This document shows, in pieces, positions 17,256 to 24,669 of a stretch of 40,716 bases of DNA; within the stretch, counting starts at the first letter, position 1; the number at the start of each line of letters is the position of its first letter. Both the position numbers and the translations under genes were made by a program. The notes beneath the pieces are model-generated. The model saw only the letters and a list, made by a program, of their open reading frames with translations. It made no database searches and was not told the DNA's origin. Source of the stretch: CAZPQN01 sp964588795 (lineage in GTDB: Bacteria > Fidelibacterota > UBA2242); the NCBI GenBank assembly GCA_964588795.1, contig CAZPQN010000021.1:1-40716 (forward strand). The letters are read 5' to 3'.

Positions 17256-19262
17256 ATGAAGAAAACCGGGCTGAAAGTCTCGATGGTCATCACAGTAATC
17301 TTGGGTACCGCGTTTAGTCAGACGGTGGAGCGGACCGCTAACCCGCAACTGCAAAAAGTCTTCGATGAGGGCGTTACTTATTTCAATACGGAAAAATACT
17401 GGGACGCCCTTTCCAATTTTCAGCAGGTAGCTGCCGCAAATAAAAATGAAAATCCCCTGCTTTCTTCAGCGCAACTGATGGTGCTTAAGACCACTTATCG
17501 GTTAGGCGAACTGGACCGGAGCGCCCAGTTGGCCCGCACCTTTCTGCAGACTTTCCCGGATTCACGTTATGTGACCGAGGTACGCGAGGATTTGGCGGAA
17601 ATCCTGCTCGCTCAGGGTAAATATCGCGAGGCCTTGAACTATTACCTGGATGTCTTGAAAAGTGGTGATGATGCCTTCCTGCGCAGTAGCAGTGAAGAAG
17701 CCATCGAAAAAATTTTAGGTTTCTATTTCACGGCGGAGGAAATCCGGGCATTACGTGATTTCACCTCGGATCCCTTCATCCGACAGTTTCTGACCTTGAA
17801 ATTGGCTGAGAAACTACATGCCGAGGGGGATTCCCGCCAGGCGCATAAAGAATTGCGGCAGGTCGCGCCTTCCGCTACTGATAAATATCTGCGTAACCAG
17901 GTCGCCCAGACTGAGAATCGTTTGAAAAGTCTCGCCGCTCCCCGAGTCTACGTTGGTGTTGTTCTGCCGCTAAGCGGCTCGAATGCCGCGCTTGGGCAAA
18001 AAATATTAAATGGATTGAAATATGCGCTGGCGCAGTATCGCCAGGCTGGCCATGCCGAAATTGCCGCTCTCGTTTTGGATAATCGCAGTGAAGTCGCCCA
18101 GAGTGTCCGGCAGGTTGAATTTCTGGCAGGCAATCCGCGGGTCTGCGCGATCATCGGGCCCCTGACCAGCGAGGAAACCATCGCCGTCGCGGCCATCGCC
18201 AATAACCAACAAATACCGCTACTGACACCGACTGCTTCCAGTTCCCAGATCTCGACTCTGAGCCCGTACATTTTTCAAGTAAACTTAGACTATGAAAACC
18301 TGGGACGCTTCCTCGGGCTATACGGAGTGCGGGTCGCCGGGATAAAAAGCGCCGCTTCGCTCGCACCGGCTGACGAGTTTGGTAAGGAATTCACTGACGC
18401 TTTTTGTCGGGCGCTGGATGAATATGGAGCCTCGATCATTTCGCAACAGTGGTACTCCGGCGAACCGGCGGATCTGAAGAATCAGATTGCTAATATTCAC
18501 AAAGCCGCCGTAGAGCGCGTCGAAAAACAGGTGGAATTCAAAATAAATGAAGCCCGCCAGAATCTGAAGAATTTAGCCCTAAATCCACCCGCACCTATTC
18601 TGAAGATCGTCGTGGATGAACCATATTGCACGATTATCCGGCAGGACACAACGCTTAGCCTGACCTTGCGCGAGACGCTGATTTATACCGGCCTGATGAA
18701 AATCTCAGATTTTGAAATCCCGCGCCGCGATACCCTGACTTTTCCATCGGGATTGGTGGACGGATTTTTAATCCCGGCCCGGGCCAGCGACGCGAACCTG
18801 ATCGTCCCGCAGATCAATTATTTTGACATCCGGGCGCAATTCCTCGGTAGTGGCAATTGGAACGATCCCGAGTTGCTGAAACGCAACAAAGACCTGTTGA
18901 AAGGCTTATATTTCATTTCGGATTTCTACATTGATCCAGATAACAGGACTTTCAAGACGATGGCGACCGGATTCGCCAAAGTGTTCGGTAATGAGCCGGG
19001 GCGCTTTGAACTATACGGCTATGACACGATGAAAGCCTTGCTGTCGGTAATGGAAGCGCAGGAAATCAGTCGTTCGGCGATCCGCCGCGGACTGCTTGAG
19101 ATGCCGGTTTACCGCGGTTTGGGACGCATCATTTCCTTTAAAGGCAATCGTCCGCGTGTCAATTCCTGCGGTTTCATTTTGCGCTACGACAATAACCGCG
19201 TGCGACCGGCGGCGCTGATTGAGAACGGCCAGTTGATCATCGGGCAGAAGGTAATTCGCTGA
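17256..19262 (+). CDS. TPR plus type 1 periplasmic-binding (LivK/LpoA-like) protein
   Basis: The 668-residue exported protein has a signal peptide ending near AFSQ (residue 22). TPR or BamD-like helical repeats cover about residues 28-215 ('GVTYFNTEKYWDALSNFQQV', 'LLAQGKYREALNYYLDVL'). A periplasmic binding domain of the branched-chain amino acid receptor type spans about residues 228-660 ('VGVVLPLSGSNAALGQKILNG', 'AIIGPLTSEE', 'LLTPTASSSQ'). About 145 residues (roughly 415-560) appear inserted into the second lobe. No ABC permease or ATPase gene is nearby, so transport is doubtful. The TPR-plus-PBP1 layout resembles LpoA-type activators of penicillin-binding proteins, but that is an analogy only. 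It overlaps pgeF by one base. Confidence 0.85.
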   Translation: MKKTGLKVSMVITVILGTAFSQTVERTANPQLQKVFDEGVTYFNTEKYWDALSNFQQVAAANKNENPLLSSAQLMVLKTTYRLGELDRSAQLARTFLQTFPDSRYVTEVREDLAEILLAQGKYREALNYYLDVLKSGDDAFLRSSSEEAIEKILGFYFTAEEIRALRDFTSDPFIRQFLTLKLAEKLHAEGDSRQAHKELRQVAPSATDKYLRNQVAQTENRLKSLAAPRVYVGVVLPLSGSNAALGQKILNGLKYALAQYRQAGHAEIAALVLDNRSEVAQSVRQVEFLAGNPRVCAIIGPLTSEETIAVAAIANNQQIPLLTPTASSSQISTLSPYIFQVNLDYENLGRFLGLYGVRVAGIKSAASLAPADEFGKEFTDAFCRALDEYGASIISQQWYSGEPADLKNQIANIHKAAVERVEKQVEFKINEARQNLKNLALNPPAPILKIVVDEPYCTIIRQDTTLSLTLRETLIYTGLMKISDFEIPRRDTLTFPSGLVDGFLIPARASDANLIVPQINYFDIRAQFLGSGNWNDPELLKRNKDLLKGLYFISDFYIDPDNRTFKTMATGFAKVFGNEPGRFELYGYDTMKALLSVMEAQEISRSAIRRGLLEMPVYRGLGRIISFKGNRPRVNSCGFILRYDNNRVRPAALIENGQLIIGQKVIR

Positions 19263-20041
19263 TGTTTTCGATTCGGCCCAGCAACGGCATTGAAATTATC
19301 ACTGCACCCGCCTTGGAAACTTATCCGGAGGTGGTGCACGGATTCAGTACCCGTAACGGTGGCATCAGCCGCGGACCTTTCCGGTCTCTCAATTTGGGCA
19401 TGGTGGAGGGCGACACCTTAAAAAATATCCTTGTCAATCGCAAGCGCTTCTGCAACACCCTGAACTTCGCGCCCTCCAATTTACTGCAGGGCGAGCAGGT
19501 ACATGGCACGAGCATCGCTATCGTTGAGGCAAACGACTCCCCCGGGCAGGTGGACGCCTTGATCACCAATCAGCGCAATCTTTTTCTGAGCGTCAGGGTC
19601 GCCGATTGCGCTCCGGTTCTGCTCTATGAGCCGGAGAAACATGTCGTCGCGGCAGTTCATGCGGGCTGGCGCGGCACCGCCAATGCCATAATTGCCAATA
19701 CCGTAAAAGCCATGGTTGACCGGTTCGATGTTAATCCCGAACAGATAGTTGCCGCGATCGGACCTGCTCTGTCACAATGTTGTTATGAAATACAAGACGA
19801 TGTGGCCCGGCATTTTTCCGCGGAGGAAGTGGTGCGGCGCAAGGGAGGGCTTTTCCTGGATTTGGTGGGCGCGATCCGCAATCGTCTCCGGTCAGCCGGG
19901 TTAGCGGAAACCAATATCCACGCCAGCGACTTCTGTACGGCCTGCCAGCCTGACCTGTTTTACTCGCATCGGCGGGAGCGGGGCGTCACCGGTCGAATGT
20001 TAGGGGTCATCGGTCTTAATCATCAGCAGAATTCTCTCTGA
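19262..20041 (+). CDS. pgeF: Peptidoglycan editing factor PgeF (YfiH/laccase-domain family)
   Basis: The 259-residue protein has the YfiH signatures: 'HGFSTRNGGIS' near the N-terminus, the metal-site segment 'VRVADCAPVLLYEP', 'AVHAGWRGTANAI', 'AIGPALSQCCYEI' and the late 'FCTACQPDLFYSHRRE'. Members have been described as zinc-dependent purine nucleoside phosphorylase/adenosine deaminase-like enzymes and, in E. coli, as a factor that removes wrong amino acids from peptidoglycan precursors. Its start overlaps the preceding stop. Confidence 0.92.
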   Translation: MFSIRPSNGIEIITAPALETYPEVVHGFSTRNGGISRGPFRSLNLGMVEGDTLKNILVNRKRFCNTLNFAPSNLLQGEQVHGTSIAIVEANDSPGQVDALITNQRNLFLSVRVADCAPVLLYEPEKHVVAAVHAGWRGTANAIIANTVKAMVDRFDVNPEQIVAAIGPALSQCCYEIQDDVARHFSAEEVVRRKGGLFLDLVGAIRNRLRSAGLAETNIHASDFCTACQPDLFYSHRRERGVTGRMLGVIGLNHQQNSL

Positions 20042-20054
20042 ATCAGGAGTAGTT

Positions 20055-20504
20055 ATGGATTTGAAAACAAAACTTTTAAATGATCTGACTGCCGCCATGA
20101 AAGCGCGGGATGAAAATCGGGTGCGGATCATCCGCCTGATACGCGGCAATATCCGCAAAATGGAAATTGACCAGCGCCGTGAACTTTCTGATGAGGATGT
20201 GATTGGAGTGTTGCTGAATTCGGTCAAACAGCATGAGGACTCGATCAAGGCTTACGCGGCTGGGAATCGTTCCGATCTGGTGGCCCAGGAGACTGAGGAA
20301 CTCAACGTCTTGCGTTCCTATCTGCCCCAGCCGCTGACTCCAGACGAAATCAATAAGATTATTAAGTCGGTCATTAAAGAAACCGGCGCACTTACGATTA
20401 AGGATATTGGTAAGGTCATGCCCAAAGTCATGGCGCAGGCGAAAGGCCGCGCCAGCGGATCGGAGCTCCAGACCCTGGTGCGGAATAAACTGAGCGCGGT
20501 ATGA
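20055..20504 (+). CDS. yqeY: GatB/YqeY domain protein
   Basis: The 149-residue protein matches the stand-alone GatB/YqeY family: 'LLNDLTAAMKARDENRVRIIRLI' at the start, 'ELNVLRSYLPQPLTPDEI' in the middle and 'DIGKVMPKVMAQAKGRASGSEL' near the end. The domain is the tRNA-binding tail module of GatB, but the function of the free protein is not settled. An AGGAG site lies just before the start. Confidence 0.93.
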   Translation: MDLKTKLLNDLTAAMKARDENRVRIIRLIRGNIRKMEIDQRRELSDEDVIGVLLNSVKQHEDSIKAYAAGNRSDLVAQETEELNVLRSYLPQPLTPDEINKIIKSVIKETGALTIKDIGKVMPKVMAQAKGRASGSELQTLVRNKLSAV

Positions 20505-20531
20505 AAGCATCCGGTCGCCGAGGGAGTCACC

Positions 20532-21110
20532 ATGTTTGATCTGCTCGTTTTGGGATTGATCGCCTTGTTGGCCTTTTTGGGCGGGCGCAAGGGATTGGTG
20601 GGCGCTTTGCTCAAGCTCGGCAGTCTTTTCATTGCCGGTTACACGGCCTCCCGCTTCTATCATTTTGGCGGCAACGTTGTCAACTCGCTGTTTAATGCCA
20701 GCGAAGGCGTCCGGACCATACTGGGATTTGCGGTAATATTTTTAATCATTTTCCTGTTCATTGAACTGATGGGCGTCATGTTGCGCAGTCTTCTGCGTGG
20801 TCTGAAATTGGTGTGGTTAGATCGGGTCGGCGGGGCGTTGTTCGGGATAATCGGCGGATTGGGAATAATTATCGTACTCGTCTGGTTTATCAATGTCTTT
20901 CCGGAGCTAAGTCTTGACCAGACTCTGGAGCGGGATTCCGGACTGTACCGCAGTTTGAATCGGCTCGAGGAAAAGACCGTCAGTCTGCTTAATCTCGAGC
21001 AAGAATTAGGCGAACTGCAGATTAGCTTGCGCAAAATCTTTATGTTGCCGGCGCTGGCGACTCCTGAAGACATTTTCCATCCCGATACATCCGGTCTGAA
21101 CGGCAGGTAG
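20532..21110 (+). CDS. CvpA-family membrane protein
   Basis: The 192-residue inner-membrane protein has the CvpA pattern of an N-terminal 'FDLLVLGLIALLAFLGGRKGLVGALLKL' helix pair and two further hydrophobic segments (about 60-85 and 98-122), with 'WLDRVGGALFGIIGG' between them. CvpA proteins support colicin V export and envelope integrity in E. coli. It ends directly where mutS2 begins; cvpA-mutS2 pairing is common in many phyla. Confidence 0.85.
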   Translation: MFDLLVLGLIALLAFLGGRKGLVGALLKLGSLFIAGYTASRFYHFGGNVVNSLFNASEGVRTILGFAVIFLIIFLFIELMGVMLRSLLRGLKLVWLDRVGGALFGIIGGLGIIIVLVWFINVFPELSLDQTLERDSGLYRSLNRLEEKTVSLLNLEQELGELQISLRKIFMLPALATPEDIFHPDTSGLNGR

Positions 21111-23474
21111 ATGTCCGTGCTCACGGCGGTTGAGTCAGCGCGGGAAGCGCTCGGTTTTCACAAAGTAATTGCTCTGCATCAGGAATTTGCGGTTTCGACC
21201 GCCGGTCGCGAGCGCGTCGGTGAGATTGCGCCGCTCGCCAAGGTTGAAGACATCCTGTTGTTTCAGCAACAGATCAGCGCATTAAAGAGATTGATGGAAG
21301 AAGGCACCGATCTGCCGCTCAGCGCCTTCGAGGACGAGCGCCCGGAGCTTAAACGCTGTCAATTGAAGGGGACCTTCCTGGGAATCGCCACCTTGCAGCA
21401 CATCCGGGCGGATCTGGCAATGATAGCCGGTCTGCTGCAGACTTATCGAAGCCAACGTACGACGTTGAGTCCGCTGGAAGCATTGTTTAAAAACCTGAAT
21501 CCGCTGACCGCAGTTAAAAAACTGATTGATCGTCTCCTCGATGCCGCTGGTAATATTCGCGATAACGCCAGCCCTGACCTGCAGACGATCCGCACTGCGG
21601 CCCGGGTGCGCCAGCAACGCCTTCAGCGTTCGATTGTGCGGCTGATGGAGCAGGCACGGACTTCGGGTTGGTTGCATGAGGAGAATCCCACTCTGCGCGA
21701 GGGACGCCTCGTTTTGCCCCTGCGTTCGGAATTCAAGCGCAAGGTCAACGGGATCATTCACGGGCAGTCGGCAACGGGTGCCACGACCTACATCGAGCCA
21801 CTCGAAATCGTCGAGATCAATAATGAGCTCAAGGAGCTGGAACAGGCCGAGAAAGAAGAAATCGAACGGATTTTACTCAAAACGACCGAACAACTGCGCC
21901 CCTCGTTCGATGCGCTTCGACTCAACTATGAACAGGCTATTGAACTGGATAGCCGCCGCGCCTGCACACTCTATTCACGACGCTATCTCTGTCAACCGCC
22001 CCGGATAAACGTCACGGAACGCCGCCTTTGCCTGCAGCAGGCCCGGCATCCTTTGCTGGTGCTGGTCAAGCCGGTTGTGCCGCTCAGCATATCACTCGGC
22101 GAAGAGGTTCGGATCGTACTGATTTCAGGACCGAATGCCGGGGGTAAGACGGTGGCGATGAAAACAGTCGGCTTGCTGGTTTTGATGGCGATGTCCGGAC
22201 TGCATATACCGGCGGACGCCGATAGCACGATCCCGCTATTGACCAATTTTTTAACCGACATTGGCGATCAGCAATCACTCGAAAACGACCTCTCGACTTT
22301 TTCATCGCACGTCCGCAACCTGAAAGATTTTTTAGATGAAGCCGATGGTCGTACATTGGTCTTGATTGATGAATTGGGCACCGGCACCGAGCCGACGGAA
22401 GGGGCCGCGCTCGGACAGGCTGTGTTAGAAATGCTGGCTCAATCAGGAGCACTGACGCTGGCCACCACGCATCATAACGCACTCAAGGAATTTGTTCAGC
22501 GCCATCCTAATGCCCTGAACGCCGCCATGGAATTCGATACGGCGACGCTCGCGCCGACTTATCGTCTGCAGGTGGGACTACCCGGCAACAGCTATGCTTT
22601 TGAAATTTCACGCCGGCTGGGATTAGCGGAAAAGGTCATCGCCCGCGCCCAGTCAATCCTCGGAATGGAGTCACTGAGACTGACCGCTTTGCTCCAGGAA
22701 GTCGAAGACCTCCGGAAAAGTACAGCCGCCGAATCCCGGCAGTTGGACGCAAAACAAAAAGTGCTGGATCGTTTGGTGGCGGAACAGACTGCGCTTCTGA
22801 ATCAACTGCGCGAGAAGGAGAAGCAGGCCGATGCGACTTTAGTCCAACAATTGGAGCAGGTCGTGGCTTCGGCGCGCCAGCAGATCGAGCAGGCGATTAA
22901 AACCATTCGCGAAAACAATGCTCACCCGGCAGCGACCAAACAGGCGCGACAGGTTGTCGCGCGTCTTGAGTCAGAAATCGGCCAGACCCGCGCCCGACTA
23001 AAAGAACCTCCGTCAATGGAAACACACGAATTGGAGACCGGCGACTGGGTGAAAATCGAGGGTCTGACGAACCAGGGCGAAATCGTGTCCTTTGCCGCCA
23101 ATCGCAAGCGCGTCGCCGTCCGCATCGGGGACAAAACCCTGTGGATCGCCAGTCAGAATCTCCAGCGCGTCCGTCCGCCCACCGGCAGCAAAGCCGCCCC
23201 CGCCGCGCCGGTCATTGTCAATGCTGAAAAACCCGTCTCGCCCCGCCTGGATCTGCGCGGTTTGCGGGCCGACGAAGCGGAAAGTATGCTCGTCCAGTTT
23301 TTGGATCGGGCCCTCATCGCCGGTTTGAATCAGGTGGAGATCATCCACGGAATGGGCACCGGAGCGCTCCAGAAAATGACTCATCAGGTACTGCGCAATC
23401 ATCCCCGCGTCCGCCATTTCCACTTCGAAGACTTTGACAGCGGCGGCACCGGCGCCACACTCGTGGAATTGTGA
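21111..23474 (+). CDS. mutS2: MutS2: MutS-like ATPase with Smr endonuclease domain
   Basis: The 787-residue protein has a MutS core/clamp region (about 1-310) and an ABC-type ATPase with Walker A 'GPNAGGKTVAMKT' (about 341-353), Walker B 'LVLIDELGTGTEPTEG' and an H-loop 'TTHH'. A long coiled coil (about 520-630) and a KOW-like segment ('LETGDWVKIEGL') lead to the C-terminal Smr domain ('LDLRGLRADEAE', 'IIHGMGTGAL'). It lacks the mismatch-recognition domain of MutS. MutS2 suppresses recombination and, in Bacillus, rescues collided ribosomes. It ends the long housekeeping run; a GC-rich inverted repeat without a T-tract overlaps its end. Confidence 0.95.
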   Translation: MSVLTAVESAREALGFHKVIALHQEFAVSTAGRERVGEIAPLAKVEDILLFQQQISALKRLMEEGTDLPLSAFEDERPELKRCQLKGTFLGIATLQHIRADLAMIAGLLQTYRSQRTTLSPLEALFKNLNPLTAVKKLIDRLLDAAGNIRDNASPDLQTIRTAARVRQQRLQRSIVRLMEQARTSGWLHEENPTLREGRLVLPLRSEFKRKVNGIIHGQSATGATTYIEPLEIVEINNELKELEQAEKEEIERILLKTTEQLRPSFDALRLNYEQAIELDSRRACTLYSRRYLCQPPRINVTERRLCLQQARHPLLVLVKPVVPLSISLGEEVRIVLISGPNAGGKTVAMKTVGLLVLMAMSGLHIPADADSTIPLLTNFLTDIGDQQSLENDLSTFSSHVRNLKDFLDEADGRTLVLIDELGTGTEPTEGAALGQAVLEMLAQSGALTLATTHHNALKEFVQRHPNALNAAMEFDTATLAPTYRLQVGLPGNSYAFEISRRLGLAEKVIARAQSILGMESLRLTALLQEVEDLRKSTAAESRQLDAKQKVLDRLVAEQTALLNQLREKEKQADATLVQQLEQVVASARQQIEQAIKTIRENNAHPAATKQARQVVARLESEIGQTRARLKEPPSMETHELETGDWVKIEGLTNQGEIVSFAANRKRVAVRIGDKTLWIASQNLQRVRPPTGSKAAPAAPVIVNAEKPVSPRLDLRGLRADEAESMLVQFLDRALIAGLNQVEIIHGMGTGALQKMTHQVLRNHPRVRHFHFEDFDSGGTGATLVEL

Positions 23475-23520
23475 TGTCCGGCGCCGGTGATTAATCCCGT
23501 CCCTCATTGCACCGATGATG

Positions 23521-23549
23521 TTGACAAAATCCTGCAGACTTTGTAATAT
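23521..23549 (+). promoter_or_regulatory. Sigma-70-type promoter of the accessory cassette
   Basis: TTGACA (23521-23526), 17 bases, then TAATAT (23544-23549). It lies 52 bases before the start of the nuclease-like gene, which also has an AGGAG ribosome site (23586-23590). The cassette can therefore be expressed apart from mutS2. Confidence 0.7.
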
Positions 23550-23600
23550 CAAAACAAATGCGAGTACAACCAACTGCGGCGAATTAGGAGAGAAATAAGA

Positions 23601-24341
23601 ATGGGGGAACAACAAATCGCAAAAGAAATGAAACAGTACGATTACGTGATCGAGGTGATGCGTAATAATGGCGGCTTTGCTACTTTGGGATTTTTAAACA
23701 AAAATGTAAATACGTCTGAATGGAAAACAAGAACTCCTTATGCTTCCATCAGGAGAATTGTACAGGACGAAAGACATTTTTTTCGAATTCGACCGGGATT
23801 ATGGGCTCTGAATGAATTTAAAAATGAAGTCCTGAGTAAATTCAAAATTGACGATCCTAAGCAGGAATGTCAGGAGGCATTCAACCACTCCTATTATCAG
23901 GGATTACTCTTGGAAATCGGGAATTTAAAAGGCTATCGCACCTACATTCCACCGCAGGACAAGAACAATAAATTTTTAGATCGTCCACTCGGTTCGATAT
24001 CGCAGCTGAGTTCCATTTTACCCTTTTCTTATTCCGAGATAGTTTCCAGGGCGAAGACGATTGATGTGATTTGGTTTAATGATAGAAAAATGCCTTATTC
24101 ATTTTTTGAGATTGAACATTCCACGGATCTCCAAAACTCAATAATAAAATTTATCGACCTTCAGGATTTCTACTCCAAATTTTACTTGGTTTGCCCCATT
24201 AACCGGAAAAGAGAGTTTGATCGAAAAATCGGATATTCCGCATTTCATAACATTAAAGAGCGAATTAAGTTTTTAGATTATGATCTTATTTCGAATTTAC
24301 ATGCGAAGTCATTTGAATTATCTGCTCTTGGTAGTTTGTAA
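23601..24341 (+). CDS. Candidate HTH plus PD-(D/E)XK-type nuclease, accessory
   Basis: The 246-residue protein is of no family I can name with certainty. About residues 12-72 look like a winged helix of the HARE/restriction-associated kind ('YVIEVMRNNGGFATLGFLN' ... 'FFRIRPGLWALN'). About residues 98-200 fit a PD-(D/E)XK core: E105 in 'GLLLEIGNLKGY', D155 in 'TIDVIWF', and the ExE pair E170/E172 in 'FFEIEHST', followed by a helix and 'FYLVCP'. No lysine occupies the usual last catalytic place, so the site is an E-D-ExE variant or non-catalytic. The gene is clearly AT-richer than mutS2 and dnaG, which suggests transfer. It has its own promoter and a 57-residue partner two bases downstream. No methyltransferase is nearby, so a classical restriction-modification pair is not supported. 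Confidence 0.72.
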   Translation: MGEQQIAKEMKQYDYVIEVMRNNGGFATLGFLNKNVNTSEWKTRTPYASIRRIVQDERHFFRIRPGLWALNEFKNEVLSKFKIDDPKQECQEAFNHSYYQGLLLEIGNLKGYRTYIPPQDKNNKFLDRPLGSISQLSSILPFSYSEIVSRAKTIDVIWFNDRKMPYSFFEIEHSTDLQNSIIKFIDLQDFYSKFYLVCPINRKREFDRKIGYSAFHNIKERIKFLDYDLISNLHAKSFELSALGSL

Positions 24342-24343
24342 AA

Positions 24344-24517
24344 ATGGACCTGCAAGAGCAGTACGACAGGATTTACGCTTTTTTCAAAACGACAACCGAA
24401 CCATTTGATCAGATCGATTGGGACGGAGAGACCTTGTCAATAATATTAAATGAAAAGACTATCGAAGAATATTCATTAGGCGATTTGCAGGAATTGATTC
24501 AGAATTTTCCTGTATAG
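24344..24517 (+). CDS. Small acidic protein, partner of the nuclease-like gene
   Basis: The frame ATG GAC CTG CAA GAG ... CCT GTA TAG encodes 57 residues, beginning MDLQEQYDRIYAFFKTT and ending LGDLQELIQNFPV. It starts two bases after the stop of the upstream gene, so translational coupling is likely, and shares its AT-rich composition. Asp and Glu clearly outnumber Lys and Arg. There is no signal peptide or membrane segment. I recognise no family. A small acidic protein encoded with a nuclease-like protein could be an inhibitor or antitoxin or a subunit; that is inference. Confidence 0.6.
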   Translation: MDLQEQYDRIYAFFKTTTEPFDQIDWDGETLSIILNEKTIEEYSLGDLQELIQNFPV

Positions 24518-24534
24518 CTGCCATTATTTATCAG

Positions 24535-24589
24535 AGTCGATCTTGTCTTCATATCGTAATTGGATGCGACTGAGGCGACAAGATTGATT
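24535..24589. repeat. Long inverted repeat downstream of the accessory cassette
   Basis: AGTCGATCTTGTC (24535-24547) pairs over 13 positions with GACAAGATTGATT (24577-24589), 11 Watson-Crick and two G-U pairs, around a 29-base loop. No T-tract follows. It lies in the 152-base gap before dnaG. It could be a weak terminator, a small structured RNA or a boundary remnant of an insertion. Confidence 0.5.
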
Positions 24590-24669
24590 AGTCAGTCAGA
24601 AGACGATCAGCCACTCATCCATCCGAGGAGCGTGGTAAAAAGTTCCAGATTCTTTAAATTAGTCGCGCG

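Noticed and set aside
23447..23489. Ten-base inverted repeat CACCGGCGCC / GGCGCCGGTG at the end of mutS2 as a terminator
   Set aside because: The 23-base loop and absence of a T-tract make an intrinsic terminator unlikely; it may only add structure at the mutS2 3' end.
23601..24517. Classical restriction-modification system
   Set aside because: No methyltransferase motif (such as DPPY or PCQ) occurs in or beside the cassette.
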